A DNA stretch of 64,000 nucleotides from Apostichopus japonicus (lineage: Eukaryota > Echinodermata > Holothuroidea > Aspidochirotida > Stichopodidae): positions 18,821,001 through 18,885,000 of the forward strand of contig NC_092566.1 of the NCBI RefSeq assembly GCF_037975245.1. The letters are read 5' to 3'. Both the position numbers and the translations under genes were made by a program. Positions within the stretch are counted from its first letter, which is position 1; each line of letters begins with the position of its first letter. The notes beneath the pieces were generated by a model that did not search any database, had not been told where the DNA came from, and saw nothing but the letters and a program-made list of their open reading frames with translations. Below, piece after piece: positions 13,201 through 23,902 of the stretch.

Positions 13201-16200
13201 GGTGCTGACTTAACAGCAAGTGATATACATACTGTACTTAATATTAAAACCATTCATTGAAAATCATCAGGTGCTGACTTAACAGCAAGTGATATACCTA
13301 CTTTTCTTAATATTAAAACCATTCATTTAAAATCGTCAGGTGCTGACTTAACAGCAAGTGATATACATACTGTACTTAATATTAAAACCATTCATTTAAA
13401 ATCATCAGGTGCTGACTTAACAGCAAGTGATATACCTACTCTACTTAATATTAAAACCATTCATTTAAAATCATCAGGTGCTGACTTAACAGCAAGTGAT
13501 ATACATACTGTACTTAATATTAATACCATTCATTTAAAATAACCAATGATTTAACAGAAAGTGTTATACTTACTTTACTTAATATTAAAACCATTCATTT
13601 AAAATCATCAGGTGCTGACTTAATAGCAAGTGATATACATACTGTACTTAATATTAATACCATTCATTGAAAATCATCAGGTGCTGACTTAACAGCAAGT
13701 GATATACCTACTTTACTTAATATTAAAACCATTCATTTAAAATCATCAGGTGCTGACTTAACAGCAAGTGATATACATACTTTACTTAATATTAATACCA
13801 TTCATTTAAAATAACCAATGATTTAACAGAAAGTGTTATACTTACTTTACTTAATATTAAAACCATTCATTTAAAATCATCAGGTGCTGACTTAACAGCA
13901 AGTGATATACATACTTTACTTAATATTAATACCATTCATTTAAAATAACCAATGATTTAACAGAAAGTGTTATACTTACTTTACTTAATATTAAAACCAT
14001 TCATTTAAAATCATCAGGTGCTGACTTAACAGCAAGTGATATACATACTTTACTTAATATTAAAACCATTCATTGAAAATCATCAGGTGCTGACTTAACA
14101 GCAAGTGATATACATACTGTACTTAATATTAAAACCATTCATTTAAAATCATCAGGTGCTGACTTAACAACAAGTGATATACATACTTTACTTAATATTA
14201 AAACCATTCATTTAAAATAACCAATGATTTAACAGAAAGTGTTATACTTACTTTACTTAATATTAAAACCATTCATTTAAAATCATCAGGTGCTGACTTA
14301 ACAGCAAGTGATATACCTACTTTTCTTAATATTAAAACCATTCATTTAAAATCGTCAGGTGCTGACTTAACAGCAAGTGATATACACACTGTACTTGATT
14401 TTAAAACAATTCATTTAAAATCATCAGGTGCTGACTTAACAGCAAGTGATATACCTACTTTTCTTAATATTAAAACCATTCATTTAAAATCGTCAGGTGC
14501 TGACTTAACAGCAAGTGATATACATACTGTACTTAATATTAAAACCATTCTTTGAAAATCATCAGGTGCTGACTTAACAGCAAGTGATATACCTACTTTA
14601 CTTAATATTAAAACCATTCATTTAAAATCATCAGGTGCTGACTTAACAGCAAGTGATATACATACTTTACTTAATATTAATACCATTCATTTAAAATAAC
14701 CAATGATTTAACAGAAAGTGTTATACTTACTTTACTTAATATTAAAACCATTCATTTGAAATCATCAGGTGCTGACTTAACAGCAAGTGATATACCTACT
14801 TTACTTAATATTAATACCATTCATTTAAAATAACCAATGATTTAACAGAAAGTGTTATACTTACTTTACTTAATATTAAAACCATTCATTTAAAATCATC
14901 AGGTGCTGACTTAACAGAAAGTGACAAACCTACTTTACTTCATATTAACACCGTTCATTTAAAATAACCAATGATTTAACAGAAAGTGTTATACTTACTT
15001 TACTTAATATTAACACCATTCACTTAAAATCGTCAGGTGCTGATTTAACAGAAAGTGTTATACTGACTTTACTTAATATTCACACCATTCCTTTAAAATA
15101 ATCAGGTGCTGATTTAGTAGAAAGTGATAAACCTACTTTACTCAATAGTAACATCATTCATTTAACACCATCATGTGCTGATCTAACAGAAATTGACACA
15201 TCTTCTTTTCTTAATATTAACACCATTCTTTTGAAATCATTAGGTGCTGATCCCTCAGAATTTTACACATCTACTTTACTTAATATTAACACCATTCACT
15301 TAAAATCGTCAGGTGCTGATTTAACAGAAAGTGTTATACTGACTTTACTTAATATTCACACCATTCCTTTAAAATAATCAGGTGCTGATTTAGTAGAAAG
15401 TGATAAACCTACTTTACTCAATAGTAACATCATTCATTTAACACCATCATGTGCTGATCTAACAGAAATTGACACATCTTCTTTTCTTAATATTAACACC
15501 ATTCTTTTGAAATCATTAGGTGCTGATCCCTCAGAATGTTAAACATCTACTTTACTTAATATTAACACCATTCACTTAAAATCGTCAGGTGCTGATTTAA
15601 CAGAAAGTGTTATACTGACTTTACTTAATATTCACACCATTCCTTTAAAATAATCAGGTGCTGATTTAGTAGAAAGTGATAAACCTACTTTACTCAATAG
15701 TAACATCATTCATTTAACACCATCATGTGCTGATCTAACAGAAATTGACACATCTTCTTTTCTTAATATTAACACCATTCTTTTGAAATCATTAGGTGCT
15801 GATCCCTCAGAATTTTACACATCTACTTTACTTAATATTAACACCATTCATTTAAAATAATCAGGTGCTGATTTAATAGAAAGTGATGCACCTACTTTAC
15901 TTCATATTAACACCATTCATTTAAAATCACCAGGTGCTGATCTAACATAAAGTGACACATCTTCTTTACTTAATTGTAACACCGTTCATTTAAAATCACC
16001 AGGTGCTGATTTAACAGAAGACGATGGCATATATTCTCGCTTCTTTACTGAATATTCAAACAAAGGCTTTTATGGAGTCAAGATTCAAGTTGATGGTAAC
16101 AACGGAGAGGCTACAATTCTCAGACAGACCACTGTTCCATTCGAAGCTGCACAAATAGTTATTGATCCAAACAATCTAGACAACCTTGTCATTCCAGAAA

Positions 16201-19200
16201 TAGGTAATTTTAACCTAGTATTTCCTCATTTGATCTGTAACTGATATTGATATCTGTATGATTGGTCGGACACTGCAGTTACCTTTCATATGAAACAAAT
16301 GTGGACATATTTCACTGAGTAAGTAAGATTGTATTTCATACAATTGTGTCACCTGTCTTATAATTTTTAAATACAAGAATTCTAAATGCTTCAACCTGAA
16401 ACATGAAAGTAACAATGGTTATACTGTTAATAGGTTTTGCTTTTCTTAATTATATAATTGGCTGTAAATTTAGTACGAAACTATATTATGAAACTATATT
16501 ATCATTAAGCGCTACATGCTTTGGTTTAAATTAAACCTTCGCGTTGTAAATCACTACCAACCATACAACGGAAATTATAATTATAATTATTATTAGTCAC
16601 TTATTAGTCAATTATAATCAGTCCCTTTAAACACTTTATAGGTAACCTGGTCACTTATATTGCAACCTCAAATATTATGCTTTACTAAAACTAATATTGA
16701 TTTTTTGTAACCTAAAGAAGATACCATGCATGCCTTTTTATTCCATTTATTCCATTGTGCAACTATAGTTGAATCAATTCCCCAAGCCCGAGAATTCAAT
16801 TGGGTAGTATGGTTTAAATATGCTACCCTCCCACCCCGAGAAGTCTTATATGGAATGCTTTATTAATGAAACTGGTCCGTCAACGACCAATAATTGTGAT
16901 TATGTTTCACTAAACGTATGCATGGATATCCTAGATGGATCCCCTTCCAAGCCGTTATAACTGAGGTGAATCTTATATGTAATGCTTTGCATATATCCAG
17001 CCGGCTATCATGCATGGATATCCATGTCCATGCAGGATATCCAGCCGGCTATATCCAGCCGATATCTCTGAGGTGGGAGGAAGATATACTACTTGGCAGT
17101 TTCAGAACAGTTTCACCTCAGCAAATATTGGAATAGTTTTGGATATCGTTGTTAATGTAGTCCAGAAACAGGGATAATATCCGCCTCGGTCCCAATATAC
17201 ATAGTTCCTGTTTTAGCATGTATTCAACATAATACTTCATAATATCCAAAACATCCCCACATATGATCTGTTTAATTAATATCTTTTCTAAAATGATCCA
17301 CTGTACGGACAAATCATAACCGTTCCCCAAGCTAGAGTGTTGGGTTTGCCCTTACTTGTCAATAAAATATCTTGAGCATGTGGCGAAGGGTGAAATTACA
17401 ATTTAGACGGTTCAATCTTATGGTTACCTATAATCATATAAGTATTACACTGCTAAAATGTCTTGGATCTTGTTAAACTGTACGTATTACAGTAAACTAT
17501 AGTTAAATGTTACCCTGTGTGTAACCCTACGTAGTATTCAATGGACATATAGTCATTTTTCAATCGTCATTAAAGAATGAACCAAGGTGACTTTCGTTAA
17601 TTACATGACGTCGTTCGGGAGGCATTGGACATTAGGACAACTTGCAATTGTCTCCTCATACTCAAACAAAACAGAAGAAACACACATTCCTAGTTCAATG
17701 GGAGATAAAATTGTGTGAATTGAAGGTTGTACACGTAGTAAGCAAGAGCATGTTTTATGATGAATTTGATGTGTTATCCTCACGTGGTTATGATGACACA
17801 TGTAGTTTTACGATGCTTTCGATCGTAAAGCCACTGATACGAGATCACTTTCTTTGAAAGGTTTCATTGTCTCTTTGTACTGTCATTTAGAATATCACAT
17901 ATGTCACATACATGTTTCGGTTACTTACATCATAATCATCGGTCTGCTGAGCCACCGACCTTTATTAATTCACTTGCAGGTGGTGTACAAGCCCTACTTC
18001 CGGGTATGCCACCTCCTGCATTAGAGGGAGTGCCTGCTCCGGAATTTTCACGTGCAGGAAATGGCCAATCAGTATCTGTTTCAGAACTACCAGAGGGTTA
18101 TAATCCAACTATAGATTCAACGCCACCCAGTACTATCCTGAACTTACGAGTCGTTGCAACGTCATACGAAGAGAGTAGATTGACATTGGAGTGGACTGCT
18201 CCTGGGGATGATCTAGACAGCGGAAAAGGTAACTTGGCGGCAGAATTTTAATCGAATCAAGTTAATGAGTTAAGTCTTATACAGCTTACATACTTACACG
18301 GCTACAAGTGTCACCAGAATACCTAATACGCACAGTTCATGTGAACACACGTCCGTCACATCAAATACTCGCATGTCATTGGATAATATACTTTCAATGG
18401 ACAAACAGCAACGCCGAATAAAATATCGTTTCCCGTTTATCTATGTTATCCGGTCTTTGCAGTATATAAACTGACCGTCTCATCATGATAGTCTAACACA
18501 AAACATCAAACTGTGTCATACCCTAGGAGTTTATTCAAAGCATATTTCATCTGGCAACTATGTCGACATTCAATTGCAGACGGTACGGTCAAACTTAAAA
18601 CATACTCGAAATGTGCGGTTTGGGCTTGAACATGATATATTTCATATTACTCAATTTATTTTTGGTGTATTCCACGGTTGACCTCTCTATGCATGCTGTG
18701 ACAATAGCTCTACAAGCTCTGTAGAGGGTAAGTATTAGGAAGTATACCATAGACTACTTCAAAAGCTGGTTAAATATTATTTGACATTAAACATATTGCC
18801 CTTATTTAACATTACACATATAACTCTATGTTTAACAAGTGACAATGTACTATGACGAATAACCCATCCTTATACAATGTTGTTATTTAGTAGAGTTTGA
18901 AAAGTCTTCCAGCACCCTATCCCTTCCATAGCTGTGCTAGCAATAAATAATCGAATTTACTAACCGAACCCAACTCTTCCTCAGTTGTGGAACCACCTAT
19001 ACTTAAAGGCATTGAAGACTCGCCCCAAACCGTGTGTCGCCCTCTGAAAAAGTTAACTTTCCGTTGCTTGCAAGTGAAGTTTTCTTCTTGTCGCTACAAA
19101 ATGCAGACAGTAATGAAACGTTATACTTTTTTTATATGTAGACCTGAGATGTCCATCGCTGCTATGTACACTGTGTTGTGGGTATTGACCGTAGCTGCAT

Positions 19201-22200
19201 GTATTGACTGTACACTAGTGTCTAATTACCGACGGTAGCAAACTGTGTTTGTATTTTCTGGGATCTTTGGTGGTGTCTAGCAATTCTGTTACAACTCATT
19301 CGAAACTAGGTCAGATTACCGGCATCAGACGTTTCTTTGTGCGCGAGTCTTCACCCCTGTTTAAATATTTACACTCTTCCCAGGGTTTACTGGTATTAGT
19401 GTCACAAAGGTATGTGAAAAGGAAACAGGGACACGAACAAATAGTTGAATTTAACAGGGTATATTAGAGCTTCATCTGGATAGTTATCAACTTCTGAGTA
19501 AATGAGTGTGTCGGGCCGGGGGGGGGGGGGGCTTGATTGAGCGGCTACTGCAGGATGAATCACTTTTAATGATTGGTGAAAGATACATTTTATATACTGT
19601 ACTCTTTGGCAATGGGTACAGAGTAAGGGAGTTACCCTGTCCACATAGTTACCTTTCCTCCTTAAACAGAGGTTAAGCTACTAAGGAATGACCACACTAT
19701 GACATCATTGGGAATGACATAATACTGAAGGTTACTTTCTTGATTGAGTTCTGTGTAGGGATATTCATGTACAGACAGGTGTTATATGGCGCGAGAAAGC
19801 GGAATATATTACGTACAAATATATATGCTGTACTTGCGAAATACATACATGGTTAACTTCAAAAATACATTTTAGACATATTTATATATATTTTTACACA
19901 TATATATTTCCTGAAAGTTATATTTATAAAAAAAATATATTCTCTAACACAAATTTTTAATTTTTTTTAGGCCATTTTATATGTATTCTCTAATAGAGAA
20001 ATATATATTATCTTACAATAAATATTCTGTAAAGATATATATACTAACACAAAAATTGTATTTTTCTATGCCAAGAATATATTTATTCTCTAAGAGAAAA
20101 AAAATATATATATTCTCTAAGAGAAAAAATATATATATTCTCTAAAAAAATATATACATTTGAGTGAAAATGCGCCCTGCACCACTGACGTAACAGTTTA
20201 CCTGCCTTGGAGATTTTAATAGGCACTCGCGGTAGATCGCAGGAAATTTGAGCTGTGCAAGTGACTTTCCCACGTTCGTTTCCTTTGCAAGGCTTGGCAA
20301 ATTGATTACGTAACACACCGGCTAACGTTCCAAACTTATAACCTTGAAATGTGAAGATGTGAGCAGTGGCCAAAATGAACGGCAGGTTTACTACAGGGCG
20401 TATTATATATTGTTAAAATTCTGGTACAGAAAAAATATTTTTCTCCAACAAACTATATAAATTCTGTTACAGAAATTATATATATTCTAAAGAATAAATT
20501 ATATTCTATGCAAAAATATATTTGTATTGTGTGCACGGAAAATATATATATTCTCTAACATTCAAGCTCTATTCTGTGCGAAAAATATATTCTGTACGAA
20601 AAATATATTCTGTACGAAAAAATATATTCTGTACGAAAAATATATATGCTATACAAAGTACGGAGCTCTGTATGTGCAAACTGAGATGTTGGTGTTTCAG
20701 TAACTTCATTATATTGGCCATAAGTGGGCAAGAAAATGTACTTCCTTGCTCAGAACCGAAATGCAGTTCAAAGTTAGTGGTTTTGCGACATCACATTGTA
20801 CATGATATTACGACGATACGATCGACAGCAAAGCCTACTGTATCTAGCCGGCTTAACAGTCCCATTAACATATCGTATAACCAGGGAGCTGTTAGAGTAG
20901 CAGCTCCCTGGTATAACATAGGTAACATATACGTATAGCAGCAGTACTGCAATCATGGCGTCCAGATATAGCGCGTTAGTAGGATAGTTGGTAGTGTGAT
21001 GTTAACGTTAGACTACTCTAAACAGCATACTTATTACTTACACTAGGCTAAGACTTAGCATATATTCCACTATTTGCTTTTCTCTAACCACAGTCTTTCA
21101 ATAATTTGTTGCACTTCTGCAAGGACTCTATACCTCAACGGAAAGAAAGTAGATGTGAAGAAAACAACAATATAATGAATAAGCTGGTCACTGAAGTTAC
21201 TGAACAACAAAACATCTCAGTTGGCACTTACAGAGCACCGTACTTTGTTTAGCATATATATTTTTCTTACAGAATATATTTTTTGCACAGAATAGAACTT
21301 TGTTGTTAGAGAATATATATTATTTCCTACAAAGAATAAAAATTTATTTTTCACAGACAAAAACTTTTTCTATAGAATATATATATTTTCTGTCACAGAA
21401 TTTATATATTTGTTAGAGAAAAATATTTTTCGGTCACAGAATTGACATATTTTTTGAAAAGGATATATATATTTCTTTAGAGAATACATTTTTTTTCTCT
21501 TAGAGAATAAATATATTCTTGGCAGAGAAAAAATATTTTTTGTGTTAGAGAATATTTAATTTTGACAGAATATTTACTGTAAGAGAATATATATTTTTGC
21601 ACAGAATACATATTTTTTATTAAGAAAATACTTTCTGTACGCCTGGAGAATATATAAATATATACTTTAAGGGAATAAAGCATATATATATTTGTACGTA
21701 ATATATTCCGCTTTCTCGCGCCATAGTGTTAGGTTTCTGTTGTAGAGAGTTACTGTGGAGGTCAAAGTTTAAGAGATCTATTTGGGCCTACAAGTTGGAA
21801 TAAAAAGAACATGCTGCCTTGCTGCTATGAACGTAATACAGTATTGAAGTAGTGGTATATTCAGCATTCAGCAAGCCACAGTAATACTGTAAGTCCTTGT
21901 GTACAAATCATCAATTAATATTTAAATTGATGCAACGAACAAACGACTCCTAACATGTGCTGTTTCTTTACAATTTCGATACTAGTTTTAACAATGAATG
22001 ACTAGTATTAACAACTTTAAGTGGGGATAAATATGGTAATATCATCTCACTCTCAAAGTGATTTTTGATAGCTAACATTTGTGTGATCATAATTGGTTGC
22101 AAATGTCTGTATGACGAATGTTATATCATTGTAAAACCATTGACAGAACATAGCATTCGGCGACGATACATTCAGTCTATATTTGGTTCTTAGCAGTTCT

Positions 22201-23015
22201 TACTGGTCATGTATTGGTAATGAAGTATTTCGGATACTGTTGTTCCTTCCGTTAGGCCTATTTTTGTTTGCAAACAAAAGTAAAACATTACAGCCACGTG
22301 AATAAGATGATGGTATTGTGTCTTATCTCACCTAACAATAAATATTGTTAGGTCATGTTTACCGGTCTTGTATGTGCCATTTGCTGGTATATTGTATGAA
22401 GAAATGATCGAAATAGCTGCTTTTAACAGCCTCCATAATCGATTTTACGTTACTACTCTCTGCTTTTACGTTTCATAGCATGACATTTTTTTGCGATCAG
22501 CTGTTCTATGTTGTTTCCCTCCTTCAGCCGTCCGTTATGATATTCGAAGAGCCGATACGGTCCAGGGCCTCCTAGGTAACTTCGAATCTGGCACACCCAT
22601 TGAGCCATCCGACGTAGTTAATGGAGTACTGACAGATCCTCTGTCCTTTGGGATGAAGGAAAAGTTCGTTATTTCTGTTCCAGTCCAGACATATGCGATG
22701 TCGTATAGTTATGCATTTGCAATCAAAAGCATCGATGATATGGAACAAGTTAGCGAGATGTCAAATGTTGTTATAGCAACGTTTGCGGACGTGATTCCAA
22801 CGCCTGGACCAGTAGAATCGACCGAAGAACCAGCTTCAAGTCTGGAGGCATGGATGATAGCTCTAATCGTTGCCGCCTGTCTATTACTTTTAATAGTACT
22901 TTATCTTGGAGTTGCCACGTTTTGTTTTTCAAAGAAAAGGAGCGACGTGAAGTCACAGCAACATAGTTTCAATGATATTGAGGACAACAACTGGGAAAAT
23001 CCCAGCCACCGATAA
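530..23015 (+). CDS. CLCA: CLCA-family calcium-activated chloride channel regulator, 5'-partial, 11 exons
   Basis: Exons: 530-662, 857-966, 1465-1695, 5693-5873, 6376-6482, 7680-7776, 10085-10200, 12211-12505, 16003-16203, 17980-18228, 22528-23015. Together they total 2208 nt, with every phase matching, giving 735 residues and a stop. Domain order: end of the CLCA N-terminal domain (NVEAPNKLNRIC, SSWEVMREHSDF), VWA domain with a complete metal-ion site (DTSIS; SGGT; ITDGDE), the beta-rich middle typical of CLCA (FDNGAG, TEDDGIYSRFF), a fibronectin-III-like domain (LTLEWTAPGDDLDSGK), a Thr/Pro-rich stalk, one transmembrane helix (starting AWMIALIVAACLLLL) and a ~27-residue polar tail. CLCA proteins are secreted or membrane-anchored metalloproteins that modulate calcium-activated chloride channels; the terminal helix here predicts an anchored form. 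Family members are about 900 residues, so roughly 200-300 N-terminal residues, including the HExxH protease motif, lie upstream. Family assignment is strong; the orthologue is not determined. Confidence 0.94.
857..966 (+). CDS. CLCA: CLCA exon b: start of VWA domain with MIDAS DxSxS
   Basis: The acceptor is tctttag at 856 and the donor is GTAAGT. It encodes the linker and first VWA strand, RRVVVVMDTSISML. DTSIS is the metal-ion-dependent adhesion site motif DxSxS. The ATG at 838 lies upstream of the acceptor and is not a start codon. Confidence 0.93.
1219..1280. repeat. (AAAG)n/(ACAG)n microsatellite
   Basis: Short AAAG run passing into about ten ACAG units, in the CLCA intron 967-1464. Confidence 0.95.
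1465..1695 (+). CDS. CLCA: CLCA exon c: VWA domain core
   Basis: 77 whole codons in phase 0, acceptor tttcaacag, donor GTAATA. It contains GLISFSTKARI and SGGTCIQCGLEEALK; the Thr of SGGT is the second metal-coordinating loop of the VWA fold and is typical of CLCA. Confidence 0.94.
1965..5612. repeat. 33-bp minisatellite, about 110 copies, in a CLCA intron
   Basis: Unit ATGTCGATGTATAGGTAACC followed by TAAAGTTACTTCC, 33 bp, fills most of intron 1696-5692. Variants (TTATAG, CATAG, AAAATTACTCC) recur every five units, a 165-bp higher-order repeat (the gatttatagg variant is at 2111, 2276 and 2441). Rare variants (gtaagc at 2516 and 4231; gaatcgg at 2901 and 4616) show a 1715-bp internal duplication. 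Because 33 is a multiple of three, long frames stay open on both strands; these are not genes. Confidence 0.97.
5693..5873 (+). CDS. CLCA: CLCA exon d: third MIDAS loop of VWA
   Basis: Acceptor tattttatag, donor GTATTA, leaves one base. It encodes GAIILLITDGDETVGNL and VVVDAVAFSEDADSKLSYLA. The Asp of ITDGD completes the metal-binding site. A ~4-kb intron, mostly 33-bp repeats, separates it from exon c. Confidence 0.94.
6376..6482 (+). CDS. CLCA: CLCA exon e: end of VWA
   Basis: Acceptor ccttgaacag, donor GTATGT. It encodes GGAFYLQTDDVGSSGIYQGL and ends EAQQRVD, aligning with the CLCA segment that closes the VWA domain. The last ~15 nt and the donor recur in the downstream 82-bp repeat array. 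Confidence 0.9.
6477..7400. repeat. ~82-bp tandem repeat carrying copies of the exon e donor site
   Basis: About 12 units of 81-88 bp. Each unit contains cag-cagaaaact-GTTGAC-GTACGTAACACGA, matching the exon e end and donor (CAGCAAAGGGTTGAC|GTATGTAACAC). The array begins at the junction itself. Each unit also has an acceptor-like tttaaatgtcaacag just ahead of the donor-like site. Confidence 0.93.
7680..7776 (+). CDS. CLCA: CLCA exon f: middle domain
   Basis: Acceptor ctcatccag, donor GTGAGT, leaves one base. It encodes ASANYTGQASVDETIGDRTS followed by FFFSWNKDTGNI. The pattern V-D-x-T-x-G-x-x-T-x-F-x-x-x-W matches the first beta-rich segment after the VWA domain in CLCA proteins. Confidence 0.88.
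8130..8760. repeat. Degenerate tandem repeat rich in AGGTCA half-sites
   Basis: Four to six diverged units of about 115-150 bp in intron 7777-10084. The best copy (8139-8154) reads AGGTCATTTGAGGTCA, two direct half-sites four bases apart, followed by a GGTCA. A related single copy occurs at 24426-24441, so this is probably a dispersed family. Confidence 0.75.
8871..10084. other. CLCA intron remainder, no feature seen
   Basis: AT-rich intron sequence with short spurious frames only. Nothing resembling an exon, RNA gene or tandem array was recognised. Confidence 0.6.
10085..10200 (+). CDS. CLCA: CLCA exon g: middle domain
   Basis: Acceptor aaaaaacag, donor GTAGGA. It encodes VDVTITSPSGIEYGPGSLEY and FRYVMINLQESAE. 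This joins in phase between exons f and h and matches the CLCA 'SPSG' segment. Confidence 0.88.
10240..12020. repeat. 121-123-bp satellite, about 14 copies, in a CLCA intron
   Basis: Unit runs tgatatcacagcctatattc ... atgaagcaatgcacgattg ... atactccaaatggttaggg ... ttacactaccctcatcacc. Copies are 121 or 123 bp depending on tttgatac versus ttatac, and the two lengths alternate in places. Starts about 40 bp after the exon g donor. Confidence 0.96.
12211..12505 (+). CDS. CLCA: CLCA exon h: beta-rich domain ending DNGAG
   Basis: Acceptor aattcatcag, donor GTACGT, leaves one base. It encodes VGTWTYSITNRYSESMEVVV through GYNPIIDANVIAIIERP to LQLFDNGAG. The 'GxxPxxxANVxAxIE...LxDNGAG' run is a strong CLCA signature. 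Confidence 0.94.
12506..13119. other. CLCA intron, unique sequence
   Basis: Single-copy-looking intron between exon h and the 69-bp array. It has a short duplicated motif (gagaatggtaga, 12681-12745). No exon seen. Confidence 0.6.
13120..16002. repeat. 65-69-bp array carrying copies of the exon i acceptor and exon head
   Basis: About 42 units. The main unit reads catttaaaatcatcag-GTGCTGACTTAACAG-caagtgatatac-ctactttacttaatatt-aaaaccatt. It matches the exon i junction (taaaatcaccag|GTGCTGATTTAACAG) and, further in, exon text cttctttactgaatattcaaa. A second unit type (ataaccaatgatttaacag) lacks the AG|GTGCTG junction. From 15021 a four-unit, 276-bp higher-order repeat occurs (15021, 15297, 15573). 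Copies nearest the exon share its gatttaacagaa spelling; distal copies read gacttaacagca. Confidence 0.95.
16003..16203 (+). CDS. CLCA: CLCA exon i: DDGxYSRxF segment
   Basis: Acceptor aaaatcaccag, donor GTAATT, leaves one base. With the carried G it reads GADLTEDDGIYSRFFTEYSN, continuing DNGAG|GAD as in other CLCA proteins. The acceptor and first ~50 nt of this exon match the units of the 2.9-kb array just upstream; translation fixes the last unit as the true exon start. Confidence 0.93.
16204..17979. other. CLCA intron, small palindrome cluster
   Basis: AT-rich intron. 16985-17075 has repeated atatccagccggctat and ggatatcc palindromes. Nothing else recognised. Confidence 0.6.
17980..18228 (+). 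CDS. CLCA: CLCA exon j: fibronectin-III-like domain
   Basis: Acceptor ttcacttgcag, donor GTAACT, leaves one base. It encodes a Gly/Pro-rich lead and PPSTILNLRVVATSYEES, then RLTLEWTAPGDDLDSGK, the conserved CLCA WTAPGDD motif that opens the FN3-like fold. Confidence 0.93.
18229..19784. other. CLCA intron before the inverted-repeat element
   Basis: No exon required: exons j and k join directly in phase. Contains a poly-G run near 19520. No other feature seen. Confidence 0.6.
19785..21725. mobile_element. 1.94-kb foldback-like element with 42-bp perfect terminal inverted repeats
   Basis: The left end begins TATGGCGCGAGAAAGCGGAA and continues to 42 bases; the reverse complement of the right end is identical over those 42 bases. 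The 6-bp direct repeat GTGTTA flanks it (19779-19784, 21726-21731). Arms of ~400 bp are TA-rich and built from short self-complementary motifs (attctctaagagaaaa). The core has no transposase-like frame. It resembles non-autonomous foldback elements such as those known from sea urchins. It lies in the last CLCA intron. Superfamily not determined. Confidence 0.85.
20881..20911. repeat. Perfect 11-bp hairpin
   Basis: CCAGGGAGCTG and CAGCTCCCTGG are separated by 9 bases in the core of the inverted-repeat element. Possibly an internal transposon end; function unknown. Confidence 0.8.
22528..23015 (+). CDS. CLCA: CLCA terminal exon k: FN3 end, stalk, TM helix, tail, stop
   Basis: Acceptor cctccttcag; TAA at 23013-23015. 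It continues SGKA|VRYDIRRADTVQGLLGNF, then YAFAIKSIDDMEQVSEMSNV, a Pro/Thr/Glu stalk, a hydrophobic helix starting AWMIALIVAACLLLL, and a basic stop-transfer FSKKRSDVK. The single helix argues for a membrane-anchored CLCA. No canonical AATAAA is evident in the next 200 bases. Confidence 0.94.
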
Positions 23016-23229
23016 CCCTGTCAGCTATAATTTATTTGTGTTATCATTTCGTACATACGTAGAAACCAAAGGTAGAAATAATTTAGTCTATTTTAAATAT
23101 GTCAATCGTTTTTCCACAGACGAAATGATATTTCCATGACAAAGTTGTGTTTTCATCAAATCCTAAAATAATAAGATCATGGACAGCCGCTTAAATATCC
23201 CAAGACTGTCAAATGTCAAAGATAAGTCA
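23016..23229 (+). other. CLCA: Probable 3' UTR of the CLCA gene
   Basis: Directly follows the TAA. AT-rich, with only near-matches to a polyadenylation signal (AATAAT near 23166). The end point is not fixed by the sequence. Confidence 0.4.
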
Positions 23230-23895
23230 ACATGAATATCATAATAGGTATGTAAATCATAGGTATCATATCATAGGTATGTTAATCATAGGTATCATAT
23301 CATAGGTATCATATCATAGGAATGTAAATCAAAGGTATCATATGATAGTTATCATAGGTATAATATCAAAGGTATGTAAATCATAGGTATCATATGATAG
23401 GTATCATATCATAGTAATGTAAATCATAGGTATCAAATGATAGTTATCATAGGTATCATACCATAGGTATGTAAATCATAGGTATCATATGATAGTTATC
23501 ATAGGTATCATATCATAATAGGTATGTAAATCATAGGTATCATATGATAGTTATCATAGGTATCATATGATAGGTATGTAAAATCATAGGTATCATATGA
23601 TAGTTATCATAGGTATCATATCATAGGTATGTAAATCATAGGTATCATATCATAGGTATGTAAATCATAGGTATCATATGATAGTTATCATAGGTATCAT
23701 ATCATAGGTATGTAAATCATAGGTATCATATGATAGTTATCATAGGTATCATATCAAAGGTATGTAAATCATAGGTATCATATGATAGTTATCATAGGTA
23801 TCATATCATAGGTATGTAAATCATAGGTATCATATGATAGGTATCATATCATAGGTATGTAAATCATAGGTAAATCATAGGTATGTAATTCAACT
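23230..23895. repeat. Degenerate CATAGGTAT minisatellite
   Basis: Combinations of ataggtatcatat, gatagttatcataggtatc and aggtatgtaaatc repeat for 660 bp, with palindromic ATCATATGAT steps. Confidence 0.95.
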
Positions 23896-23902
23896 GAAGA
23901 AC

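Noticed and set aside
13120-16002. Array of alternative cassette exons
   Set aside because: Copies meet an in-frame TAA at the next unit (tttaaaataa) or lack a donor; only the last copy leads into a coding exon that matches CLCA.
16918-17136. 72-aa frame in a CLCA intron
   Set aside because: Exons i and j join in phase without it, and it consists of palindromic atatccagccgg repeats.
18987-19467. 83- and 72-aa frames in the last CLCA intron
   Set aside because: Exons j and k join directly in phase (SGK-A-VRYDI), as in other CLCA proteins, and no domain is visible.
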